64,000 nt of DNA, from assembly GCF_014905555.1 (NCBI RefSeq), contig NZ_BNGS01000013.1, positions 209,532-273,531 on the forward strand, in the 5' to 3' direction. Within the stretch, counting starts at the first letter, position 1. Each line of letters opens with the position of its first letter. Origin of the DNA: Streptomyces sp. Y2F8-2. Lineage in GTDB: Bacteria > Actinomycetota > Actinomycetes > Streptomycetales > Streptomycetaceae. The position numbers and the translations under genes were made by a program. Positions 23,540 to 30,560 of this stretch are shown piece by piece. The notes under the pieces are model-generated. The model did no database searches. It was not told the origin of the DNA and worked only from the letters and a program-made list of their open reading frames with translations.

Positions 23540-24370
23540 TCAGAGGTGCGCCGTCCAGTGGGCGGGGCGCGTGACGGACGCGGGAAGCCTGGTGCCCGCG
23601 CTCCCCCGCGCCGCGTTGATCTGTGGCTGGGTCAGAAAGAAGGCGCCGGTCAGATCGGCGTCCGTGAGATCCGCGTCCCGCATATCGGCGCCGATCAGAT
23701 CCGCGTGGCGCAGGTCGGCGCCCGTGAGGTCGGCGGCTATCAGGCAGGCGCCCCGCAGACTGGCACCGCGCAGGTCGGCTCCCTTCAGACGCGCGCCGAT
23801 GAGATCCGCGCCCCGCCGGTCCTTCGTGCGGTGGCCGGTTTTCGCCCGGACCAGCTCACTGGTGCGCAGCAGCAGCACGTTGACCTCCTGCCGGTGCGCG
23901 CCCACATCCAACTCGCCGAGTTCCTCGGGGGTCCGGAGGGTCAGCCGCTCGGTCTCCTCCAGCATGCGGCGCAGATCGGCGTGGACCGGGCGGGCCGCGG
24001 GGAGGCTGAGCGCCTCGCTCAGGTACCGGAGCAGCTCGTGGAGTTGCCGCACGACGGGGAACACGCCGAACATGCGCCGGGCGTGCTCCCGGTCGCCCGA
24101 GCGCCAGTCCCGCCCGCCGAAGGTGATCTGCGAGACCTTCTGCCCGGCACCGAAGCAGTCGTAGACCGTACAGCCGGAGAAGCCACGCTGCCGCAGCTCG
24201 GAGTGGACACCGCAGCGGAAGTCGCCCCGGAGGTTGTGGCAGGGCGTTCCGGCGTCCTTGTCGACCGCGAAGTCGGCGGAGCGGGCGAAGGGCAGCGCGA
24301 CACAGCACAGGGCGAAGCAGGAGCCGCAGTCGCCGCGCAGATCGGAAGGATCGGTGGAGGGTGCATGCAT
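23540..24370 (-). CDS. Cys-rich pentapeptide-repeat protein
   Basis: 276 residues. The N-terminal third is rich in Cys (CGSCFALCCVALPF, CHNL, FRCGVHSEL, SGCTVYDCFG) and resembles a metal-binding module. A helical middle follows. Residues about 190-250 are classic pentapeptide repeats of the A(D/N)LxG type (ADLIGARLKGADLRGASL...) expected to form a right-handed beta-helix. Some pentapeptide proteins mimic DNA and protect gyrase; the role here is unknown. A TAGGGT -10 lies about 6 bases before ATG 24370, suggesting a leaderless mRNA. Confidence 0.85.
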   Translation of the reverse strand: MHAPSTDPSDLRGDCGSCFALCCVALPFARSADFAVDKDAGTPCHNLRGDFRCGVHSELRQRGFSGCTVYDCFGAGQKVSQITFGGRDWRSGDREHARRMFGVFPVVRQLHELLRYLSEALSLPAARPVHADLRRMLEETERLTLRTPEELGELDVGAHRQEVNVLLLRTSELVRAKTGHRTKDRRGADLIGARLKGADLRGASLRGACLIAADLTGADLRHADLIGADMRDADLTDADLTGAFFLTQPQINAARGSAGTRLPASVTRPAHWTAHL

Positions 24371-24479
24371 GACGTCACCCTAATCGGGGGCTCCCGTGCC
24401 GGGACGGCACCCGCCCGGTCGCCGGTGAGTGGCCGTCAGGACACGGCGCACGTACCTGGGCTGTGGGGGTCCTCTCCAC

Positions 24480-24525
24480 TCGTACGAAAACAAACTCCGC
24501 TACCGCAGAGGCAGACCTCGTACGA
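24480..24525. promoter_or_regulatory. Two TCGTACGA palindromes upstream of the DUF5999 gene
   Basis: TCGTACGA at 24480-24487 and 24518-24525, each an 8-bp perfect palindrome, 38 bp apart and ending 16 bases before the ATG at 24542. Possible operator pair; no regulator is known. Confidence 0.35.
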
Positions 24526-24541
24526 CCCCTGGAGAGACGTC

Positions 24542-24796
24542 ATGTGCCCGCACCGGCCCGAGTGCCCGTCGGCCGACCGCCCCGACCACGACGCGGCGGT
24601 CATCGTCTCCGCCCACCCCGAGCAGGGGTGGTACCGGCTGTGCAACGTGGGTCCGGTCGTGGAGCGGACCGGTGCGGACACGGGCATGTACGTCTCCTGC
24701 CGGAGGCTCCGCCAGAGCGTGGCGGGTGGGCCAGTGACCTGCGCGCACCCACCCCGCGGGGGCCGACGGCCCGGCGGGGTGGGTGCGCGAGGCTAG
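24542..24796 (+). CDS. DUF5999-family small protein with unusual C-terminus
   Basis: The start MCPHRPECPSADRPDHDAA and HPEQGWYRLCN are the hallmark of the Streptomyces DUF5999 family (normally about 60-70 residues with VLFEDTGELLPDG after LCN). Here the sequence departs from the family soon after LCN and runs on to 84 residues, the last ~17 encoded by a perfect hairpin. I suspect either a frameshift in the second half or a gene that has slid into its own terminator. Function unknown. Its TAG shares the CTAG tetramer with the TAG of the convergent GH43 gene. Confidence 0.75.
   Translation: MCPHRPECPSADRPDHDAAVIVSAHPEQGWYRLCNVGPVVERTGADTGMYVSCRRLRQSVAGGPVTCAHPPRGGRRPGGVGARG
24743..24788. terminator. 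Bidirectional terminator hairpin inside the DUF5999 3' end
   Basis: Perfect 15-bp stem GCGCACCCACCCCGC (24743-24757) / GCGGGGTGGGTGCGC (24774-24788), extended by an inner GGGCC-GAC-GGCCC. It sits between two convergent genes and lacks a T tract. Confidence 0.75.
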
Positions 24797-26847
24797 CCGG
24801 TGACGCGGTGGAAGGTCCATCGCTGGTTGGAACTGCCGACGTCGCGGTACTGGATGAGCGCGGTGCCGTCGGCCGTGCCGCCTCCCTTGACGTCGAGCAC
24901 CTTGCCGCTGTTGCGGTTGACCAGGGCGAATTCGCCCCCGGTCTGGGGGCGCAGCTGCCACTGCTGGCTCGCCCGGCCGTCGGCGGTCATCTGCACGACC
25001 GGCGCGCCGTCCGCCGTCGATGACCCTGCCACGTCCAGGACCTTGCCGCTGCCGACGCAGGTGATGGTGTGGTAGCCGTCCCCCGTGGACTGGAAGGCCC
25101 ACTGCTGGTTCGGCTTTCCGGTGTCGGGCCACTGGATCACGGTGGCGCCGTCCGCCTTGGAGGCGCCGGAGACGTCGGCGACCTTGCCGCTGCGCACGCT
25201 GACGCACGTGTACGCCCTGGTGGGTGCGATGGTGTAGTGCACCGAGTCCACGTCGACGTGGCCGGTGCCGTTGGGGTTGTAGGTGTACAGGCCGACCCGG
25301 TCACCGCGGTAACCGCCCCAGGTGAGCTGGTAGGTGCCGCCGAACGGGGTGAACTCGCTGCCGTCGAGGCTGAAGGAGAACCGGCTGACTCCGCCCACGT
25401 CCCAGGAGGTGCGCAGCCACACGGCGTTCTGTGTGATCACCGGGCCGTAGGTCAGGGTGCCGCCGGCGTTGTGCGCGATCGTGGTGGTGGTCCCGGAGCG
25501 CCGGACGCCCAGCCCGGCGTAGGTGGCCGCGTAGTGGCACAGTCCGGCGTGCTGGCCGTCGGCGAGGCCCGCCAGTTCGAGGCGGACGGTCACCGTCGCG
25601 CCGCCCGCGGTGCGCAGCACCCGCTGGGTGAGGGTGTTGCCGACCTTGGTCAGGTTGTCGGCCGCCAGCGGTGCGAACGCCTTCAGCCGCAGGTAGCCGG
25701 GGCGTTCGGTCAGCGACCAGTGGTCCGCGCGCGGCTGGTAGTACCACTCCCACTGCGGCTTCAGGCGGGTGTCGGTGAACAGGTCGCTGGTCACCACGGG
25801 GGGCAGCGCGTCGAGGGGCAGCCCGGGCGTGCCGCCGACGGGCACCTGGCCCGTCCAGACCATGGTGCCGATGCCGTCCGCGCCCACCTGGCCCAGGATC
25901 GGCCAGCCGTCCACCCAGGTCACCGGCAGCAGGGACAGCACGCGCCCCTCCCAGTCGCCGTGGCCGTGATGGGTCACGAAGTACCATGCGCCGTCCGGGG
26001 CCTGCACCAGCCCGCCCTGGTTGGGCTCGCGGTCCACCGAGGCGTTGACGTGCTCCAGCTGCCGGGTCTTGAACGGGCCGTAGAGGCTGGAGCCTCGGTT
26101 CATCATCAGCACCCGGCCCTCCGACTTCACCTCGCTGAACAGGTGGTAGTAGACACCGTTGATCTTGTACAGCTTGTTGGCCTCGCTTCCCGGCGACTGG
26201 TGGATGACCGTGGACGGGCCGACCAGCGACGTTCCGTCCTCGGACAGCTTGAACAGGTGGATCTTGTAGCCGTCCGAGTAGTGCGTGGTGACCAGGTAGC
26301 CCTGTCCGTCGTCGTCCCAGAACGGGCACGGGTCGTCCCAGCCGGAGGTCCGCCACACCGCGGTCAACGGATCCCAGGGCCCGGTCGGCGACGGGGCCGA
26401 CGTCATGAAGAAGCCTTCGTCGGGGGTGTTGAAGTACACCCAGTACCGCCCAGCGTGGTAGCGGATGGCCCCGGCCCACACGCCGCGGCCGAAGCGGTTC
26501 ATCCGGTCCCAGTTCAGCTCCGGCCCGATGCGGGTGAGATCGTCGACCGCGCCACCGAGTGTCCGCCAGTTGACCAGGTCCTTCGAGTGCAGGACGGCCA
26601 CGCCGGGTGAGTACCCGAACGTGCTGGTGATGCCGTAGTAGTCGGCGCCGACCCGGATGCAGTCCCAGTCGCTGAAGTCGCCCGGAAGGATGGGGTTGAC
26701 GTAGGTGCCGTCGCCCTGGTCCCCCCACTTACCGGCTGAAAGCGGCGCGGCTGCCGCCGCCCTGCTGGGGGGCAGCAGGCCCGGCAGCAGGAGGGCCCCG
26801 GTGCCTACCGCGGCGAGCCTGCCGAGCTGTCGTCTGGTGATGTCCAC
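24793..26847 (-). CDS. Secreted GH43 glycosidase with C-terminal ricin-type lectin domain
   Basis: 684 residues. Tat-like signal (TRRQLGRLAAVGTGALLLPGLL). GH43 five-bladed propeller from about residue 48: YVNPILPGDFSDWD (base Asp), GWDDPCPFWDDDGQG, and YYHLFSE (acid Glu). A beta-sandwich domain typical of GH43 xylosidase/arabinofuranosidase C-termini follows (SDLFTDTRLKPQWEWYYQP). The last ~135 residues form a ricin-type (CBM13) trefoil with QQW/NQRW motifs. The likely activity is beta-xylosidase or alpha-L-arabinofuranosidase on plant hemicellulose or arabinogalactan. First of four lectin-tailed glycosidases in this region. Confidence 0.92.
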   Translation of the reverse strand: MDITRRQLGRLAAVGTGALLLPGLLPPSRAAAAAPLSAGKWGDQGDGTYVNPILPGDFSDWDCIRVGADYYGITSTFGYSPGVAVLHSKDLVNWRTLGGAVDDLTRIGPELNWDRMNRFGRGVWAGAIRYHAGRYWVYFNTPDEGFFMTSAPSPTGPWDPLTAVWRTSGWDDPCPFWDDDGQGYLVTTHYSDGYKIHLFKLSEDGTSLVGPSTVIHQSPGSEANKLYKINGVYYHLFSEVKSEGRVLMMNRGSSLYGPFKTRQLEHVNASVDREPNQGGLVQAPDGAWYFVTHHGHGDWEGRVLSLLPVTWVDGWPILGQVGADGIGTMVWTGQVPVGGTPGLPLDALPPVVTSDLFTDTRLKPQWEWYYQPRADHWSLTERPGYLRLKAFAPLAADNLTKVGNTLTQRVLRTAGGATVTVRLELAGLADGQHAGLCHYAATYAGLGVRRSGTTTTIAHNAGGTLTYGPVITQNAVWLRTSWDVGGVSRFSFSLDGSEFTPFGGTYQLTWGGYRGDRVGLYTYNPNGTGHVDVDSVHYTIAPTRAYTCVSVRSGKVADVSGASKADGATVIQWPDTGKPNQQWAFQSTGDGYHTITCVGSGKVLDVAGSSTADGAPVVQMTADGRASQQWQLRPQTGGEFALVNRNSGKVLDVKGGGTADGTALIQYRDVGSSNQRWTFHRVTG

Positions 26848-27309
26848 GGTTTCCGTCCTTGGTCAGGAGTCATCACATGTATGGGTGCGGATGGTGGAGG
26901 CGACGGGCTTCATCGTCTGCCCCCTCCTGCTGGTTCGGACGGTGGGGACAGCGTGCATGTGGCGGCTCCAGGGGTGTTGTCAGTGCGATTGACGCGGATC
27001 TCCGTCGCCCGCCCTTGCGTGTCGCGAGGGGTCAGAAGCGCCGGTGAGTGGCACAACCTCGCGGATCGGGGGCGACTTCGCAGCGGCACAAGCGGGATCG
27101 ACGTCTGGCTTCCTCGGAACGGCAGGCACCCGGCTCTGTCTCGTCTGCCGGAGTGCGGGCCGTGCCACTTGGGCGCCCGGCCGGTGACTGCGGCGATGGG
27201 ATCGAAGTCCTGGTCCCGGTGCAGAAGGGGCAGTCCCCGCAGGTTGGCCCACTGTCGTGGGACTGCCCTCTTCCGATCGGGCTTCTCCTTGCGCGGCAGG
27301 GGTGGCGGG
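26848..27309. other. Intergenic region between GH43 and GH27
   Basis: 462 bases with no supported gene. It must contain the GH43 promoter (reading leftwards) and the end of the GH27 transcript. The only clear structure is the 10-bp inverted repeat at 27228-27268. Confidence 0.6.
27228..27268 (-). terminator. Hairpin downstream of GH27
   Basis: GGGCAGTCCC (27228-27237) / GGGACTGCCC (27259-27268), perfect 10-bp arms with a 21-nt loop, about 40 bases after the GH27 stop. Confidence 0.55.
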
Positions 27310-28956
27310 TTACGGGAGCGTGGTCCACTTCTGGTTGTTCTCACCGTTGCAGGTCCACAGGATGACCGGGGTCCCGTTGGCGGTCCCCGCCTGCTGGGCG
27401 TCCAGGCACAGCCCGGCGTGGACGTTGCGGATCGACCCGTCGGCTTGCATGGTCCACTTCTGGTTGTCCTGGCCGTTGCAGGGCCAGATGATGACCGGCG
27501 TGCCGTTGGTGGTGCCCTGGTTGGAGGCATCCAGGCACTTGTCGCCGTAGACGCGGATCTCGCCTCCGGCCCAGGTGGTCCACAGCTGGTTGGCGGCGGT
27601 GTGGCAGTCCCAGATCAGCGTCTTCGTCCCGGCCGCGGTGGAGGCGCCGTCCACGTCCAGGCAACGGCCGGACCCGCTACCGCGCAGGCGCGCGGTGGTG
27701 GAGGCCAGCGGGCTGCCGCCGGTCATCTTGAACACGGCGACACCGTGCGCGGGGACGCTCGCCGAGATCTGGCCGGACGTGCTCGACGTGCCGCCGGTCC
27801 AGAGGTCGGTGAGGGTGAACGGCCCTCCGGTGAGGCCGACCTGCGCGGCCGTGGCAGTGATGGTCGCGGTGCCGCTCCCCCGGTTGAACAGGCCCACCGC
27901 GACCGAGCCGTCGGACAGGGGCTTGGCGAACACCTCGGTGTCGCCGTCGTCGCGCACCCGGCGTCCGCCCGCGCCCAGCCGGTCCTGATTCACCGCCAGC
28001 AGGCGGGGGTTGCGCAGGATCGCGCTCACGTCGGCGGACATGGTGCGGATGTCATTGCCCGCGATGAGCGGGGCACCCAGCAGCGACCAGAGGGCGAAGT
28101 GGGAGCGGGACTCCGTCAGTGACAGGCCGGGGCGGCCGACTACGAGCATGTCGGGGTCGTTCCAGTGGCCCGGACCCGACTGAGCGGCCAGCGGCGCGTC
28201 GATGTCGAGGACGTTGCCCACGCCCATCGGGTAGCTGTTGGTGTTGCCGTTCTGCCAGATGTCGAGCAGGTCCTCGGTCGTCCGCCACAGGTCGGCGACC
28301 TGTCCCCAGTTGTACGTGGCGCCGGTGATGGCGTGGAAGCTGTTGGGGTTGATGCTGTAGACGATCGGCCGCCCGGTGGCGCGCAGGGCGTCGCGCATGA
28401 CGGTGAACTGCGCGACCTGATCGGCCAGGGTGCCGCTGCCGGAGCACCAGTCGTACTTGAGGTAGTCCACGCCCCAGGAGGCGAACGTGTTGGCGTCCTG
28501 GACCTCGTGGCCCTTGCTGCCGGTGGAGCCGGGGTAGGTGCCCACGCCCTGCGCGCACGTCTTCTCGTTGGGCGCCTCGTAGATGCCGAACTTCAGGCCC
28601 TTGCTGTGGATGTAGTCCCCGAGCGCCTTCATGCCGCTGGGGAACTTGGTCGGGTTGGCCCGCAGATTGCCTGCGCTGTCACGCTGCGGATCGAACCAGC
28701 AGTCGTCGACGACGACGTACTGGTAGCCCGCGTCCTTCATGCCCGACGACACCATCGCGTCGGCGGCCTGGCGGACCTGGGTCTCGTCGACACCGCATCC
28801 GAAGCTGTTCCAGCTGTTCCAGCCCAGCGGCGGGGTGAGCGCGGGGCTGCCCGGCGCGGCCTCGGCGGTCGTGCCGGCGGAGGCGGTGACGCAGGCGGAG
28901 AGCGTCAGCGCGGTGGCCGCGACGAGACGCAGCAGCCGTCTGTGCATGGGAACCAT
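27310..28956 (-). CDS. Secreted GH27 alpha-galactosidase with C-terminal ricin-type lectin domain
   Basis: 548 residues. Signal peptide (MHRRLLRLVAATALTLSA). GH27 TIM barrel: PPLGWNSWNSFGC at the start, VVVDDCWF, KFGIYEAPNEKTC, nucleophile Asp in YLKYDWC, acid/base Asp in GHWNDPDML. A C-terminal beta domain (VFAKPLSDGSVAVGLFNRG) and a CBM13 trefoil with repeated NQ(L/K)W motifs (about 425-548) follow. It releases terminal alpha-D-galactose (some GH27 enzymes act on beta-L-arabinopyranose). I chose ATG 28956, after AAGGAA, over upstream codons that lack a signal-compatible start. Confidence 0.95.
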   Translation of the reverse strand: MVPMHRRLLRLVAATALTLSACVTASAGTTAEAAPGSPALTPPLGWNSWNSFGCGVDETQVRQAADAMVSSGMKDAGYQYVVVDDCWFDPQRDSAGNLRANPTKFPSGMKALGDYIHSKGLKFGIYEAPNEKTCAQGVGTYPGSTGSKGHEVQDANTFASWGVDYLKYDWCSGSGTLADQVAQFTVMRDALRATGRPIVYSINPNSFHAITGATYNWGQVADLWRTTEDLLDIWQNGNTNSYPMGVGNVLDIDAPLAAQSGPGHWNDPDMLVVGRPGLSLTESRSHFALWSLLGAPLIAGNDIRTMSADVSAILRNPRLLAVNQDRLGAGGRRVRDDGDTEVFAKPLSDGSVAVGLFNRGSGTATITATAAQVGLTGGPFTLTDLWTGGTSSTSGQISASVPAHGVAVFKMTGGSPLASTTARLRGSGSGRCLDVDGASTAAGTKTLIWDCHTAANQLWTTWAGGEIRVYGDKCLDASNQGTTNGTPVIIWPCNGQDNQKWTMQADGSIRNVHAGLCLDAQQAGTANGTPVILWTCNGENNQKWTTLP

Positions 28957-28988
28957 GCGGGGTTCCTTCCTGGGAGATGGGGGGAGCC

Positions 28989-29023
28989 GCCTGTGACCGT
29001 GCCTCAGAGGCACGGTCACAGGC
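28989..29023 (-). terminator. Strong hairpin downstream of GH62
   Basis: GCCTGTGACCGTGCCTC (28989-29005) and its perfect complement (29007-29023), 17-bp arms around a single A; the working loop would be CTCAGAG. It lies 20 bases past the GH62 stop and separates GH62 from GH27 transcription. Confidence 0.8.
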
Positions 29024-29042
29024 CTCTGGTCAGGTGCGCGAC

Positions 29043-30464
29043 TCAGCGCTGCAGGGTGAGCAGGCCCGGCCGGTACGGCAGTCGCTCGTAGGGGGTGGTG
29101 CTCGGTGTGTTGGGGTCGAGGCCCTGGTAGAGGAACTGGAGGTTGCAGGGGTCGATGGTCATGGTCTGGTCGGGGTTGTTGCGGACCAGGTCACCGTGGC
29201 TGATGCTGTTGGTCCAGGTGGCGCCGCTGTTGGCCTTGCCCGCAAAGGGGTTGGACTCGGTGGCGGCCTGGGCGGTCCACGGGCCGTTGAGGCTGGTGGC
29301 TGTGAACGAGCGGAAGAAGCGGTCCTCGTTCGCGCCGCGAGCCTCGACGATCATGAGGTACTGGTTCTGGCCCTGGACCTTGTAGACCTGCGGTGCCTCG
29401 AAGAGGTTCTTCACCGTGTCGCTCATGACCGTGGTGTACGAGGAGCCGAAGCTGGCCGGGAAGTTCCCTATCGGCATGGTCGACTTGTAGATGCTGCCGT
29501 TGTCACCGGCGAAGAACAGGTACATGTTCTGGTCGTCGGCGATCAGGGTCGGGTCGATCGGGCCGCCGGTGGGAAGGCTGCCGGTGAACAGCGGCTGCGG
29601 CGCGGACCAGCTGGTGGGGTCACCGGGGTTGCTGGACGTGCGGTAGACGAAGGGCCACTGGGTACCCCACCCCAGTGAGGCCAGCACCCAGATGTTCTTG
29701 GGCGCGAAGTAGAACACCTGGGGCGCGACCGCGGACGAGGGCATGGCGATCTGGGCGGTCGTGGACATGTCCGACCAGTTCGTGAAGGGGCTGAAGCCCA
29801 TCGAGTGCCAGTTGCCGTCGGAGTAGGTCGCGTAGACCAGGTGCTTGCCGTTGTACGTCGTGGTGGTGAAGTCCTTCAACGACAGCCACCCGTTGGCCGG
29901 CTGTGCCAGCGGCCCCGTGGAGGTCCAGCGGTACGTCGAGGGAAGAGCACACGAGTTGGTCGTGCCGGACAGGCCGGTCCACTTCTGGTTGCCTGCGCCG
30001 GTACAGTTCCACAGCTGCACCGCCGTGCCGTTGGCCGTGGCGCCGCCCGAGACGTCCAGGCACAGCCCGGACTCCACGCCGACGACCGTGCCGTCGGTGT
30101 TCACCCGCCACTGCTGGTTCGTGCCGCCGTTGCAGGACCAGATCACCGGCCGGGTCCCGGCGGTGGTGGCGTGGCCCGGGACGTCCAGGCACTTGTTGCC
30201 GTAGACGGTCAGCTGGTTGCTGTCCGTCAGTGTCCACTGCTGGTTGGTTCCGCCATGGCAGTCCCAGATCTGCACGTTCGTGCCGTCGGCCTGGCTGCCG
30301 CCCGAAACGTCGAGACACCGGCCGGAAGCGACGCCGCGCAGGGTGCCGGTGGTGGCCGCCTGAGCGGGACCGGCGACGAGCATCGCCGCCAACGCGGCCA
30401 GGGCCGCGACCGCGGCGGCGAGCACCGCAGGCATACGTCTGCGGCGGGAACTACGTCGGAGCAT
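29043..30464 (-). CDS. Secreted GH62 alpha-L-arabinofuranosidase with N-terminal ricin-type lectin domain
   Basis: 473 residues. Sec-type signal with a polybasic start (RRSSRRRR, then an Ala/Leu core ending PAQA). CBM13 trefoil at about 38-165 with three repeats (RCLDV, KCLDV, LCLDV, each followed by NQQW or NQKW). GH62 catalytic domain at about 172-473: STYRWTSTGPLAQP, GPIDPTLIADD, FEAPQVYKV, MTIDPCNLQFLYQG. It removes arabinose side chains from arabinoxylan or arabinan. The lectin domain is N-terminal here, unlike its three neighbours. Confidence 0.94.
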   Translation of the reverse strand: MLRRSSRRRRMPAVLAAAVAALAALAAMLVAGPAQAATTGTLRGVASGRCLDVSGGSQADGTNVQIWDCHGGTNQQWTLTDSNQLTVYGNKCLDVPGHATTAGTRPVIWSCNGGTNQQWRVNTDGTVVGVESGLCLDVSGGATANGTAVQLWNCTGAGNQKWTGLSGTTNSCALPSTYRWTSTGPLAQPANGWLSLKDFTTTTYNGKHLVYATYSDGNWHSMGFSPFTNWSDMSTTAQIAMPSSAVAPQVFYFAPKNIWVLASLGWGTQWPFVYRTSSNPGDPTSWSAPQPLFTGSLPTGGPIDPTLIADDQNMYLFFAGDNGSIYKSTMPIGNFPASFGSSYTTVMSDTVKNLFEAPQVYKVQGQNQYLMIVEARGANEDRFFRSFTATSLNGPWTAQAATESNPFAGKANSGATWTNSISHGDLVRNNPDQTMTIDPCNLQFLYQGLDPNTPSTTPYERLPYRPGLLTLQR

Positions 30465-30486
30465 GGAAACCTCGCGATTCTGGAGC

Positions 30487-30502
30487 GTTCGGCATGTCGA
30501 AC
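30487..30502. promoter_or_regulatory. Inverted repeat upstream of GH62
   Basis: GTTCG-GCATGT-CGAAC, 5-bp arms, 23-38 bp before the GH62 start codon. Possible operator; weak on its own. Confidence 0.3.
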
Positions 30503-30560
30503 GATGGTCGAAGCGTCGAGCACATGGGAAGACAGAGAACGAACAGGTTCCGCGACAGAC

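Noticed and set aside
24793..30464. Repeated lectin coding segments as possible DNA repeats or recombination products
   Set aside because: The similarity is at protein motif level (QxW trefoil repeats); the nucleotide sequences have diverged.
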